Positions 15,001 to 30,000 of a DNA stretch of 64,000 bases are shown here, in pieces (the stretch's first letter is position 1; each line of letters opens with the position of its first letter). The notes below the pieces were generated by a model that was given only the letters and a program-made list of their open reading frames with translations, ran no database searches and was not told where the DNA came from. A program made the position numbers and the translations under genes. Source of the stretch: Melanocharis versteri (lineage: Eukaryota > Chordata > Aves > Passeriformes > Melanocharitidae); contig VZTG01001880.1 in the NCBI GenBank assembly GCA_013397845.1, forward strand, positions 187,325-251,324. Reading direction: 5' to 3'.

Positions 15001-18000
15001 CAGTTCCTACTCATTTTATTCAATTACATAAATCACAATAATCACACTGACAAATATTCTGTCAAAGCTACAAAGAACACAGAAGACAGAGAGGTAAGAG
15101 AGAGGATGAGACACAGATTTTCAAAACTTCACTGTCCAGACATGTAATGAATTTTAAACTTCAGAGATTTCAAGCAAAGTATCTTTTCTCATTTTCATAG
15201 CGTTTCATACCGTAACGTGCTGCTACTGAATTCTAAACTTGTAACTCTTACCCAAAATTAAGTGCATTCGATCTTTGTTTATCTCTGGCAAAGATTTAGT
15301 GGTAGGCGGAGTTCCAGGTGTCTGGTTTAACATAATGGATGTAGCACGTTTCTGAGAATTGGGCATTGCTGCAGCAGTCTCTTCTGTTGACTCTGACACA
15401 TTAAATCCTGTACTGTTTAGCCAAAGTGCCACTGCATGCAGTATGGGAGCCCAGGAGTTTCGGTAATGCAGTCTAGCCGTATCAATTGTTTCTGGAGTGT
15501 AAAATGCTCCTCCTGTTAAATTCACAAAGCAAAGGTAAATTCTGAAATTCTCTACAAGTAACAGATAAAAAGCATGTACTCTGAATTTATTAGTATATTT
15601 ATTCTGGGTGTGCTTGATCACAAACATATTCAGGTGTAACGCATGTTAGTGGGAGTACATTCGAGTTTTCCTTGGGTAGCAGCAATATTAGTATCTCTCA
15701 TGAGAATGTGCACTGGCCTCGATAAAGCAGTAAGCAGAGAGCAAGAAAGGCAGGCACAGTAATCAGGTCTTGCAGCATTTTTCATATAGAGCATTCACTC
15801 TTAATTCAGTAAAATACTGTAAAACAGTATCTGCTCTAATCTCAGGGGCTGTGTTTTTCATACAACCAAAATCTTTTTGCATTTGATACCAAAGTATTAG
15901 AGGTGCAGAAGCATTCTTAATTCTACGAAGACATGGTTTTAATGATCTCAGTGATTCAAATAAAAACTATATTCATTGCAAATTGAAGGAAAAAATATTC
16001 AAGTTAAAAAAATATTGCTATTACATGCTCAGGCAGCAATTTATCACTTGCATAAAAAATATGCATGCCCAATAATTTATAGAATAATTCTGAATGTCCA
16101 GCTACAGTTTTCTTTCTGTTTTGCAGAACACAAAAGAAATTTCAGTTCATACCATCTGGTGGAAGCTGGGTAGCAAATTCAGCTGGTAAAGTTAAAAGAG
16201 CATAATCTTTCAGCGCAGCCAACCAGAGACGGCTCAGCGCAGGCAGTTCAGGTTGTACAAGTGTTATCAAACTGTCTGGTGGCAACTCATCCACGGTACC
16301 AAAATCATCCTCATCCTCCTCTGTGCTCTTTAAAACACGCTTTGGTTTGGTTTCTGCTTCTTTCTTAATTTTCATGGCAACGACATACACCTAGAAGTAA
16401 AACAGATGTCAAAGTATGCGCTGTGAGATTCTAAAAAGAAAGGAAAGCAGCAGCCTTTCCCACATGAATGTAACAGATTTCACACAGATAAAATTCACCA
16501 GAAAATTACTGGAAAAAAGAGATTTTCAATACAACTACATTTTATTTAAATACCGTCTTTTACTTCTACCAGTATTTGTAACGCTTAGGTTCCTAACTCG
16601 GACTTTCCTAAAACAATCTGGCCACACACTTTCTTCCTAAAAATGTGTCAACTATAAACACTTGACAGTGTTAACTAACTAGTTAGTTAACTAGCTAGCT
16701 AACTGCAGTATTTTCCCAGAATATATTTTAAGGTTCTTTGATTTTTAGAGTTTTTTGGGGCAAGGAGGGTTTGTTTTCTTGTTTGTGGAGGTTTTTTTCA
16801 AGTTTATGAGCACTAAGATGGGAAGAAATTCAAATCTGACAGGGTATGAGTGCATATTTTTATACAGAAAAGTGCAGTAAAACAAAGAACAATCAAGCCT
16901 CACTGTAAATAATGGATTGACAGAATGGCAGAGAAAGATACTGAGATTAAAACATCCCAGGAGCAGAGCTGCAACAGGTTAGGAGGAAGGCATGTACAGC
17001 CAGTATGAGGTGGGAGGCTGCTATTACACTCTAAAATGTTTCCAAACTTTTAAAGATTTAATGGTCGTTGTTTACCTCAGCCCATGCTTTCAGAACTGCA
17101 AGTTTTTCCATAGTAGTTGCACTCTCTCGGTAAAGCTGGCTAGAAGATCCTTTTCCTGCTTGCACTTTATCCAGGGAAGAGACAAGAAGGTTGTGAACTC
17201 GGCGAAGATCATTCAGGTCACTTACAACCCCACTTCCTATCCAAGCGCTACATACCTAGACAACAAAGTTTAGAATCATTCTAAACTAGCCAAAAAACCC
17301 AACAACTTTATAAATAAAAGAAAAATTAAATTAGTAAGAAAACCAAATCCAAGACAACCACCAGGAAAAACTTAGCCACTCTCTTCCTGCTTGAGACAAA
17401 TAAATCAGGTTTTCCTTTTTTTTCTCCCCACCTATGACAACAGAATTGCTCAGGTGTGTGGTTATAAAAGCTTTATTTGCAATGCATATTATAACAGAAC
17501 TTAATAGATACACGGAAAATACTTAAGAATTTTTTTAATCCTCCATAAACAGGTTGTAACAGTTTTTTTATTCTGTTCCCAAGTGTGTCTCATCAAATCA
17601 TTCAGGTAATGAGTCACTGCATTCTCTCTGAAGAATATACTGGACAGCAACCAACAAAAGTGTATCTTTAAAACTCCTCACATCTCAAAGCAGTATATAA
17701 GGCTCCATACTAGTGGGAAGCTTTCAAATTATTAATGTCAAGAAAACACCTAGGAATTATTTGAAAGATTGAGCTATGATTTGGAACCCACTGACTGTTC
17801 TATACCTAGAACAATCTGTCCACAATGGTGGACAGACTGTTGGGTGTCTCTCAATTTTTCATTTGAATTAAATGGATCCAAACAGGTACTTATAATAACA
17901 AACATCACACAGATTGGCTGCTCCTGACTAATGCTATACATTGGCACTCATCCTCTGAAACACATTCATGCCAGACATAATGCAGGCAATAGAAGAATTC

Positions 18001-21000
18001 TGGTGCAGCTGCTTTCCTACAAAGAGAAAAAGGGACAAATTCTTTCAGAAGAGCTGCTCTTATTCTGGAGATTATTCTACAAGGATGAGGATCACAAGCA
18101 AAAAAACTCTCAGAACTCAAGAAGTTCAGGTTTCACAAACTCTTTTTTCAAGGCATTTTTAACCCATCTCCAATTTATTCATTTTGCTTTTAGAGAACCA
18201 GTTCTATGAAATCCTTTCAGGAAGGAACTCTCTCATGATCGGGAATGATGGACATATTTAAAATAGCATAAACACAAATACTGAAAGTGTCCCAAACATG
18301 TACAGGACAAAGCTGTTGAAAACTTCTCACAAAACTGTTATTAATTCAGAGTAGGAATAAGACCAGCTTCAATCCTGCTGCTGAGCAAGCCAACATCTGT
18401 TTCAGTAATGACATAAAACTTTAACAATATCCAACTCCTTCAGGGAAGCTCATCTCTGTCCATGTAACTTCTAGAGTGAGTTAAATATCCAAACCTAATC
18501 TCCAACCATTTGATCTTGTAAGTGCACATGTCTACCTTGAAATTGGTTGAATAGAGAAGATTTTGACAAGTTACAAGGAATGTTAAATGTTTTCACATAA
18601 ACTGCCCCTTCATTTAGTTTTAAACATGCAGAAACATTCTGTAAATCAGGATGAACATATTTTTTCCTACATGTAGATACCAAGTTATGCTGTAACTGAT
18701 CTATCCTTGCAAGTTTTGCTGAAAATTAAGAGTGTAAAAGAACAACACAAAATCAGACTCCTGATGACTCAAATTTACTAAACAAAACTCAGAAAAACAC
18801 AGATTATCATTTTAAAACTTATGTTTGCATAGCTAACAAAATTGCTGCTTTAAACCACGGTTTGCTTTAGCTGTGAAAACCACAGACTACTACAGCTATG
18901 TTGCTGAGAGTTGATTTAAATTGCAGTACACAAGATTACACATGAGAAAACAATCCCACACACATGCAAAAAAAAAATCTTTTAGCAAACTTTCACTGAC
19001 AAGTTGTTACTATGACTGTAATGAGAATGCTCAGATCTTCTAAATTCTAAAACAGAGCATTAAAGTGAATGGAAGTTTAGTGTTCAAAGGTAAATTATCA
19101 GTAATCCAAATATTTGATCAGACTGAAAGACAACAAATAAACTACTACTGGTCTCATTAAGCAAAGGGATTTTTTCCTTATTTTTTCTTTTTTTTTTCCT
19201 TGCAGGATTGACATGAACACATAGTTAGTTCCAGATACATTTTTTGATATAGCTCCCTAAAACGACTTCAGCATATCTGAGGAACAAACTGTATTACTAG
19301 GAAACTCAAAAGATGTTGCAAAAATATCACAGCTTAAGTTTACAACATCTTCCAGCCATTTGATGCTACTTCTCTTTTGTATCCTTCTTCCAAAGAGAAG
19401 GAAAATCAGTTTTGCTTATAGTATGTGACCATTTTCCACTGTACCTGACAGGCCTTTGCAGTTATATCAGATGGTGTATCTTGGGAAAAAGCTGGCCTCA
19501 GAGCAGCTCCGACCTGTTGATAGGAAGAAAGGTTTTAAAAATCCAACTAAAATAATGGGGACACAGTGTTGTTTATCTCGCCTTGTTTAAGTCCCAAGGA
19601 CAAATACAGAACAAGCAAGACAAGATTGCCAAATTTAGCATGGTAGTTACAGCCCAAAATTATCCCTGCTGTCTAGCTAACACTTGCAATAGCATTCTTT
19701 AAACAACAACAACAAAGTCTTAAACTACTTTTCTTCCTGCTTGCCCATTGCCTTTTTAAGTCTCAACTACCTTTGTGAAATACGTGGTATTATCTTCCTT
19801 CTGTTAATTAGTATCCCTTTAATTGTTACAATATTACAGATGCAACTTCTGCTACGGATCAATATGCCAGTGACAATTTGATGTCCAAAGGAACAGCAAT
19901 GTGAAATCAAATGTTTATGGTTGGATTTGCATCAAGTCTGCAAAATGACAAATACTGACTGAAAAATGCCTTTTAGGCAGTTGCTGTAAGGCAGTATTTT
20001 TCTGAAAAAAAAGGAACCAAGTCCAAGAGAAAGAAGCAATGGTTACAGAAGGAAGCACTACAGAAGGAAGAAGAAAAAGGCTGGAAATGAAAAGGATGAA
20101 ACCCTGCTTTTAAAAAGTATTTGGAAAGATTTTGAAGACAGAGTGGAAGACAAAAAAGGTGAAAGAGTTAAGCTATGCAACAAAAAAAGTGCAATAATAT
20201 CCCAAAATAAATCTGTAATTGCCCACTTCCCAGTGATATACTTTTGCAGTTTTCATTTAAACAGAAGTACATTCACTAATTCCCAAGAAAACAGATTTAT
20301 TAGATTAAACCTAGAACCGGGTGAACGATATTTTCCAATTCTTAATTCTACAAACTAATAGCCACTTTTGCCAAAAATTAAATGTAACTTACAATATTTG
20401 GCTTTCAAGCTACTGAATTTTAATTTTATCAGCTACTAAATTACAATAAATAGAAAGAGATGCAAAAATAAAATTTGAAGAGGCAAGTGTGTCTCTTCAG
20501 CACATTTTCACACACAGAAAAATCTCCTCACAGCTTTTTTTGAAATTACAAAATGTTCTCAAAGCTAATACTGGCATATTGGCATAAATAACACAGTTTC
20601 CTGAACTTATAAAGGAGGTCTCACATTCGCCTGATACTGCTCCAGTATCACATGGCCTGGAAACTCTGGCTCAGGAACAGATGCAAATTTCTTGATGATG
20701 TCTTCGAGAGCTTGCAGCCCTGCCATCCGCAGCTGGTTGCTGTGGTCAGTGGCAGCCATGAATGCCATTCGGATAAGGTCAGAGAGATGGAGTACCAAGA
20801 AGTCATCTTAGAACAAAACAGAAAGAACTATTTAGTAACTTAAAAGATAGCTAACACGACAAATGCTTGCAACATTTTCCTCACTGACATGCATGAATTT
20901 TACCTATCTGTTTCCAAAGGTCCACATTTAATGCATGGAAGAAGCAGGAAAGAATGTAACTTAGCTTTCTTTCTTGTTTCATACTTCCCCTCCCCCTCAC

Positions 21001-24000
21001 AACGTGATTCTATGACTTTTATTCCTAAGACAACCTTAAAAACTGAGCAGAAATTGCATAGAATGGAGTATGTAAATGTGGCAAAGTAGCTTAGAATATA
21101 TTAAAACATTTAGTAAAGCTAATTTGAATGATCCCCCTAAACATACAGAAAATCTTCAGGGCAATTCCTGCTCCGAGTCCTATGCTTACAGTGACCCCTG
21201 TTGATGTCAAGCTTAAACACCTAAAACTGAGTATGCCTCTAGTCCTCCTCCCAAAAACCACATCCAAGGCTGTAAGCAAGCAGCAGACAGCACACAGAAA
21301 AAATATATAGCTTGGTAACACTTCTGAAAGGATTATTCTTCTCTATGTATTCATTTTATTTATTTTCTTACTCCCAATTTGAAATTACCACATTGTACCA
21401 CTAACATGAAAATAAATATTTAACAACATCCACTGTGACTAACGAAACCCACAAATTGCCTAAGCTATTTTCAAGTCTCAAGGTAAAAAAGGAAAATGTT
21501 TTTGTGGCTGAAACTTTTCAGAGGTATATCAGTAAAGAAAGATTGAAAATTACTTACAAACTACAAAGTGATAAAGTCTGCACTTACTTTTTCAGACCAT
21601 CAGAGACAATAATAAAATTTGAATATTTCAGAAGCTGAATTTAGGGAGTAAAAGCTTGCTGAGTTTTCCTTTTTACAATGATACCAAACACATCAAAGTT
21701 CACTTTAAATAAATAGAGATAAAATTCTCCAGATTATGATATGCAATTCTCTGCAGGACCTTATAAGCAGCAGTTATTTCATTAATTTCCTTGTAATACA
21801 ATGCCATGACAAAATAAACTTCCCTGAAACTGTTCCTTCCTAGTTTTCAGTGGCCTTGGCCTCAAATTCAGTCAAAAACCAGATTCTCACAAAACCAATG
21901 CACAGTGCTGGAACCAGGCTGCACTAAAGCAACACAGGCAAAGACCTGATAACTCTCCATATCATAACAGACACCCTCAACAACACAGACACCAAAATCC
22001 AACATCTCTTCACAAATTGCTATGCAATCTAGGACCTCTCGATTTTGATCCTCTAACTCATAAAACAATCTTTGGAACATGAGCTTGAAAACTAAGACTT
22101 ATCACTCTCATGGATACCAAAAAAATGAACTTTATAAAGCCTATGTCTTTTTATAACTCCCTCCCACATCCCTCTGTCTGCAACCAATGCCATAGTAATA
22201 ACTACCTAGCTTTATCCCTTCTTTTTTTCTTTTCTAGCATCTCTTCAGATTGGAGATGCTAAAATAATCTCAAGTTTAATTCATTGCTGTCATTACATTA
22301 AACTCTGAAAACACTGCCAGCTTGTCCTTAGCTGGAAGTTTATTGCTTCTGTTTCAGAATTGAGAAAAGCTTTGCATCTCTAAGGTTTTTTTTCCCCCTA
22401 AGCAGACCAGTCTGTCACAACTGGTATGTTCCAGAAAACCTCATTCATTGTGCTCATGGTACTGTAACTACAGTGGTTATAAAGATACAGTTTTATTGAC
22501 TTTTGCTGGGCATTTCCTTTGGTTTTAACCATTTGAATGAAAGAGTAAGTGCTCATATTTTTTTTCTTGGTTGTGTAATCTTAAGCTGTAAAGAGGTGTC
22601 AAAATTAAAATAAAAAGAACAAAACCAAAGCACGCAATTACTTTTTGGGTTTTTAAGTCTGGCTGAGCGAGCCAGCGCCAGGTCGAAGTGTGCCTTGTTG
22701 GCATTCTCACACAGCATGATGACTCGGCACAGACAGTCTGCTGCAAACACTCGAGTGGCCCAGCGAGGTGCTACAGAAGGCTTGGACTTGTCCTCTTCAC
22801 CCAAGGTGGTAAACATGGTATCATCATCCATCTCATCCTTCTTCTCCGACTCCTCATCCTTCCCTCCTCCCAAGGGAGCAGCAGTGCTCATGTCTAGGAC
22901 ACGCAACAATTAAAAAGAAGTAAAACATGCCACTGTTAAAATCCACAGAAGACAGTTAAGGACATCAGTTCAAGTCTTTCCTTATACTGAGATTCAGAAC
23001 AGTCTAATTCTTCTGTAGAAACATTTGACAGATGTCAAAAAGCAAGAGAATGTCAGTAAAAGAAATGGTTTTCACCTCTGTTCTGGGTTAAATTACACTT
23101 TATTTGTCTTACATGATATGAGATAAATTCCTATGACATTAATTCTCCACAGTTAACAACTATAGCTGAATCCCATATCTAAATTGCTCAGTTTTGTAAA
23201 TGAACTAATTAAATTGCCAATAAACAGGGTAAGGCTCAGAATTAAAAGAATTCTCAGGCTCAGAACAAAAGAATCAGCTTCGCTTTGAATTATTCGGCTC
23301 CCATTTCCAGTGGAAGACAAAAAAGCAAGTTAAACTGAAACAAAATTACAGATCTCCATGCCATGGGACAGCTAGGCCACTGATAGCACTCAAAAATGTG
23401 ATTAACATACAAAAAATTCTTTTCTCTAGATGTAGGTTGGAGACTTCATTTCAGAAAATAAAAATTATTTCAGGGATCACATAAAACCAAAAGCCGACCA
23501 TGGACAAAAAAGCCTTACCAAACATGCATATATTCTTTTGTTATTCAGAAACTAAAACATAAAGCTTCAATGACAAGGTCTAAATTAGCAAAATGCCAAA
23601 ATACTGAGAAAAATTACTCCAGCAATAATTAGAGGAGAATTAAAGGAAATTATTGCAATGTATGCTTCTTAGAAACTAAGGCATGCTTCTTAGAAAGTCT
23701 AAATTTAAGCAACTGAACAGCCAAGACATTCAATCAAGAAAAAGGCTATGGCAAATCAAACATGCATGATGCCAATTCATAACAACGGTATTTTGAGAAG
23801 GCATCCAGGACCTCATGTGGCTGATTTGTAAATCTCTGCTTAAAAGCAAACCACACTTTGGTCATATGCCAGTTAGCTGGATCAAAGGAGTTCAAAGTGA
23901 AGTTCCTGGCTTACAGTACACCTGAGAGAAATTTATTTAAAGAGGGTTTTCTCTGAGACATGTCACCTACTAATAAATAAATAAGAAATTGGACAACCAC

Positions 24001-27000
24001 GTTAAAAACTTTAAGATCCATCCCACATGAAATAACAAAAGGATATGCCAACTTAAAACTCAGGAAATGCGGTCTTTCTCACTGGGCAGATATGTGGTAA
24101 CCACATTGCATAAAGAAATTATTGGTAGCATTACTCATCAGTAAATGTAAAGCTGGCAGCATTTAGAAACAGCTTCAGGATGAACTCACACATGCCAATA
24201 AACAAGTATAAATGCAAGGGAAATAAGCATATTCTGCGTCATAACCATCCTACAAGCTGAAAAACAGGAATAAGGTCTCAGAGGACAAAATCTGTGCAAA
24301 CAAATCTGCAAAGCTGAACAACAAACAAAAATTTCATCACCATGGTAACCCATCATCACATCAGTAACTCACAAAACCTCATACAAGAAAGCTCAGAATG
24401 TGTACTGGAGTCTTCTCTCTGTATAATCCTGATGTATACGGGCTAAAAAGGATGCCTGCTTTCACTAAGATACTGAAATGTCAGACTTACAAACACACTG
24501 CTTTCCCCATTGGAAATCCTGCTTCAAGCAGCTAAGTTTTTACTCTTACAAGCAATATTCTGAAACTTAACATTGACAATTCCTTCTTTCTATGGCAGTT
24601 TAATGGCACTAGAATCAAAGTTCTGTATACACTATAACCCACATCTTAACCAGGATAAAAGACGAGCTCCAAACCAATATTGCCAGAACATGCTAATGCT
24701 AAGGTCATACTGTCATTTATGTGAACATGACAGAACACTTACCACTGGAAGCTGCAAGGACATCCTTACAAAGCATGAGCCAGTGAGAAAGGTTTTCTAC
24801 TGCCAGAGATGAAAGCATGTGTCCCAGAGTATCGTGGATATCTGAGCACAATTTCCGATCAGTCTCACGATCCAACATTCCAAAAAGGACGCCTTCCAGG
24901 CCTGTCTCTGTTATGTTAACCCCCTGATGCCGGGAATGAGCGTCTCGCCGAGAGCCAGCTCCTGGTGCAAAAGGATTCATGTCTGCAAAATGATAATGAG
25001 AGGTCTTCTAAAATCAGGAACTCCGTTTTCAAATTTGGAGCAACAGACAAGAGCTGGACATTGTGTACCTGTGTGTGTATAGCTCAATCAAAGATACCAA
25101 GATGTTATTGATATTTTTCTGAATTAACGCTAGAAAGATTCTAATACAGCAATTAATTTCATCTGCAAGGCATGTAACACCTCCAAGTATTAGTTAAAAA
25201 CATAAAAAATATCTCTCTTCAAGGTACATAGCCCATGAATCTGTAAAAAAACCTAACCGTATTGGACTCTAAAGACTCTTCCCAGAGACAGACTTAACTG
25301 GTATCATTTGAGTAAGCTCACAATTCTACATTTGTATGAAGACTGTGCTGATCAATGCTGTTGAGCCTCCTGTTTTCAAAATAAAATGATACATGTAAGA
25401 ATTAGACCAGCCAGCAAAGTCCACAAGCATTGCAGATGTGATGCTAACAGAATATAACACGACCAGGCAGCTCGATCAAACAGCACACCATTAAGTCAAT
25501 TTTCAAAATTACAAGAGATATAACACCAGAAAAACTGTAAAATGCTTCCACTGTATCTATACACTGTGTTCTCTATTTGATTGCCAGTCTTAATGAGAGA
25601 GAGAGGTTTAAGTCTGAATTCAACAAAGAGTTAAATTATAAACAAAATTCCAGAGGTAAGCAGGGGTGTGACCAGAAGTTACTGAAGCCAGAAGGGACAG
25701 TTTTAGGGCTTTTTTCACTAGGGGTACAAGAGAACTTTGGGCTTTTTTCCCTTCTTTCTGAAGGCAAAGCACACGTATGCACACGTGTACATTCAACTGT
25801 TACAAAAAGGCCACATGAAAGAAACACGTACTGATGCCACTGTTTTCTTTGTCTCCAGCGTTTTTTGCCAAGCTCATGGCATATTCACACACTTCTGCTG
25901 CTTCCCTCTGAGCAAGCTGTCGTAAACACGCAACTGCAGCCCGGCGCAGCAGCAAGTGAGAGCTGCACAAGTGAACCTGAAAATCAAAACCATTGCAGAT
26001 GAGTGAACTGCTGCACCCCAGTATCAATAAATCAGTGCTGCTAAGGAATAAAAGCATTCTACTTTTCAGTTATAAGCCCATGTGTGAGCTGCTGGGTACC
26101 AAGTTCTGAAAGTTCAGGAGTAAACACTTTTCATAATATACAAATATGAAAAGAAAGCTGACATACATAGAGCTGACAGCTGTCATCTGGTTAAAGAGAT
26201 AAAAGCTTAAATATTGGAACTACTGTGCCAGTGTGATTTAGATTAATTACCGTTTCCAATTTGTTACACTCCAGTATTACTCTGCCTCATATTCTACTAT
26301 AGCTGTAAACCACATTCTTTTAAACAAAAAGCCATTATCAGGTGCACCACATATGACAGCTATCATAAAACTTGCACTTCAAATTTGTAAACAGAATCTA
26401 TAGCATTAAGTTCCTAAAAGTGCCTCTCAATAAGACAGCACCAGATTTCTTTGCTGACCAACACTGGCTTCTAACTCCTTTGAATCACCTCAAGCACAAG
26501 CAAGTATTTTCCTTACAGAAGAACTGTGCATGGTCTCTATTTTTCTGAGAGGAAGTAACTGATAGAAAAGTGAATGTTTTTCCACAGTGGAAGAGGTGAA
26601 GAGTGCCCTTTAAGAAACTCTAATTCTTTATTTACTCCAGGGTAATTTGGTTTTAATAAACCAAATATCCATTTGCTTTCTCGGTATTAGGTTATTATGG
26701 GGATGGAAAATGCTTCCCTAAATGAAAGGGTTCTATAGTTTATAAAGCATTTTAACAGTAGATCTTTATTCCACATATGAATATACAAGATTTTAGTCCT
26801 AAAAAAACCAGGCAGTCTTTAAAGAACTTCTAAATATCACACTGAGGTTATTTGAATGACCTAAAACACAGAACATTTGGGAGATTTATTAATGTAAAGG
26901 GTACTCCCTGTTTCAAGTTACAAAACAAATAGCTACAAGTTATGAAATTAAAACAAGAGTGTGGAACTGCGTGGTTTAATCTGGGTACCTGGCATTAATT

Positions 27001-30000
27001 CCATTCTGAAGAGCTGGCTAATGGTGCAGGTAATGCAGATGTTGCCTACACATCTACGCATTTGCAGTATGAAGAAATGCCCAAGACAACTCAGAGGAAA
27101 CCCTATCAAACTAAGTATAACTTGGAAGTAAGGAATATGAGAAAGGAAAACACAAATAGCTTTCATTTAGCAGAAGACCATAAACTAACAGGAGAGAAAC
27201 AGCAGAAAACCATGGGAAAAGGTTTCAAAACAGCACTAGTTATTCATGTATGAACTTCATTGCCTGTAACATCACCCACCGGTATTTACAGAGTAAACGG
27301 CTGTAGGGATTTTCTGTTATGTTGTACATAGTATTCATATAGAAGAGCTTATCTACTTCTGGGTGTGTTGCACCCCTTTCATACAAAATTTTGTGAAGGG
27401 ACAAGTGACAGATTCTGTAAACACCCTGCACTCCCAGGAGTGCTTGGGGCAGGGTGGGGTTTGGGTGTGCACAGGACTGAGGAGACGCATGTAATCATGA
27501 GAGGATGCCCTAGGGAAAATCTGGATGGCAAACTAAGAAAAAGGTCCAATGTTGACATAAGTAGGATTGCACTCCTTCAGGTAACACTGAGTCATCAGTG
27601 GCCCAAAGAATGGCATAAACAACTCAGCAAAACAACTAACAGACATTAGGTAGAAGCTTTTCAAATTTCTCAGTATTGGACTACTGAACCCTCTAAAAAT
27701 AATTTTTACAATAGTAATTATTAAAAAAAAAAAACCCAGCCTACACCAAAACCACACCAGCCCATGTCACCCTTCCTCTTATATTTATCTTTGGTATGTT
27801 TTGGGTTGAAGCCTCTGCCTTACTTCTAGGCTTAAGCCAGGACTTGTTGACAGAACACTAATGAAGGAAGACAACAACATTCACAGCAGCAGCACAAGAA
27901 TTTGCATGTCAGCCCCTAATATGCTGACAGTGGTAACATAAATCCAAAATCTGCTGCCTTTCCCCAACTTGCTCATTTCCCTTTTTGCATGCAATTAGTT
28001 GGAACAAACAGAGCATTCCAGCATCTTTTTTATTCAGTCATATTATTTATAAATGCTTGCTATTTTACACTATCAAGGGTGAAAGAGAATCAGCCTCTAT
28101 AACTTCAGTTTGGGCAGCATTCTGAAAACATGTAAAATGGCTTGAGGACTCCAATATTTTTAAAAATATAACTTGCTTGTTACATATGGCTATCCTTGAC
28201 ATCTTGCTAAATACTTCCTCTGTCCTCTGCTGAGCACATGCATAAAGCTTTGAGGAACAAAAGGGATGCATTTGATACTCACACAAAGACTGGGAACCAG
28301 ACTGGACAGGTTGACATGCCGTGGTGCAAACATATGAAGCTGCTGAAGGCAGGAAATAGCAGCTGCCTGAACAAGCGAGTCTGAATGGTCTTGTGTGATT
28401 GCACATCCCACCAAACAGGAAGAACGGATTGTTGAAATCGTAGCTCCGTTACCTAATGATGTAATAGGATATCCTTAACACAGCAAAACTTTTCTATGAC
28501 AACTGCAGACTTTAAACCTTTTGAGATGCAAGAATTATTAAACCCTCAGTATCACAAACAAAAATTCACAGATTAACATGCGACTTTTCTGATTTGCCAT
28601 GCAAATTAGAAACACTACAGAGTGGTTCAGTATCTCTTTTTTAGCTCAGCTAAACAACGTGCTGTCCAAATGAAATTCTGGATTGATGATCTCCAGTCAG
28701 AAATATTTTGAAACTATCTTCCCAGGTCATGAAACCAGTTAATTATCTGAAGTTAGATTTTAAAAGTCTCTTTCATTCTCTATATGTATAAGTGACATTT
28801 CATGCACTGAGCTATTTTCTAAAATATCAGGTAACTCTTAAGCTTGTATCTATGTATGCAGGCAATTTTAATTAGCTCCAATAGATGAGCTGAACTTCTC
28901 TACTAGAACAAGCATTTAAAAAGAACAGTATTTAAATTTGAAGAACAATCCCATTCCGTATTTTAAGAATTAACTCACATCAGGTTTATAAAAATATTTT
29001 TAATTACAGAAATATAACCTACAGAAGACATTCTACTTAAGTTGTTATTTTAAAAGTTAATAATATTCCAGGTCAAAAGGTTAACACACAGATACACAAG
29101 TTCAGTTAAACCATCTAGAACTATTTTATAACTAAAACCTTAAGTCTAGTTATTTGGAATTAAAATTTCACTAGTGACTCTCTGGCACTACATCAAAGAC
29201 CATCCTACAAATATTCCTAAAAATCCCAGTTAGACCAAGTTACAAATCCGTGTTTCTAGCACCTGAGGCACGGAATTTCAGATACAGTGTTCGGCATGAC
29301 AAGATTTTAAGTCGCTAAGGATATCAAGAATGCATGGAAATGAGTTATAGTTTACAGTATCATCAATTGTGTCAAACTTAAGTTCTCACCACCAGTTTAA
29401 AATAAAATAAACACGTGTTAAAAAAATGGAGGAAAAACGTTGTCTCATGCCCCACCTATGCACAAAAATACACGCAGCAATAAATGCAGCATGGGTTTCA
29501 TGGCTTACCTACCATGCAAATTCACCATTAGCCAAAACACCACACATCCCTGCAACTTCTTTATACAAATCTCAAACTGCAGTCAAAAAAGCCCCAAGCA
29601 GTCATAAGGAGGATCAAAGCGAGGCTGCTTACAGGGCTGGAACTGAAACAGTCGACATCGCCTCCCCCTGTCTGCAACTAACAAAAACTTAGTTCTCCCA
29701 TTTAAGATTACAATATCATCTTTACACAAGGTAGATTTTTTTTTCTCTTCAAATTCCCACTAACCTTGCAGCTCGGGCCCAACAGTGGTTATTATAGCTC
29801 CAAGGCACCTGCCCAAGCACTGATGTACTTCTGTATGCGATGGTGGCACAGTTAAGAGCAGGGTGAGAACCAGAGAGAGCGTTGGCTCCACGTACCCACG
29901 GTACATTGGTCCACTAGAATCCACTATCAAGGCAAGTGAATGGAGAGACCAGGTCTATCAAAAACACAAAGAAATATTTTTTTAGTAATGCATTTAGGAA

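Larger units (their letters stand above)
14311..24742 (-). other. HEATR5B middle introns between exons 30 and 23
   Basis: Introns at 14311-15251, 15513-16152, 16391-17075, 17256-19444, 19514-20624, 20807-22641 and 22894-24742 separate exons. Apart from a palindrome at 16670-16691 (listed separately), I see only unique AT-rich sequence. No RNA gene, LTR or clear LINE copy was recognised by eye. Confidence 0.6.
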
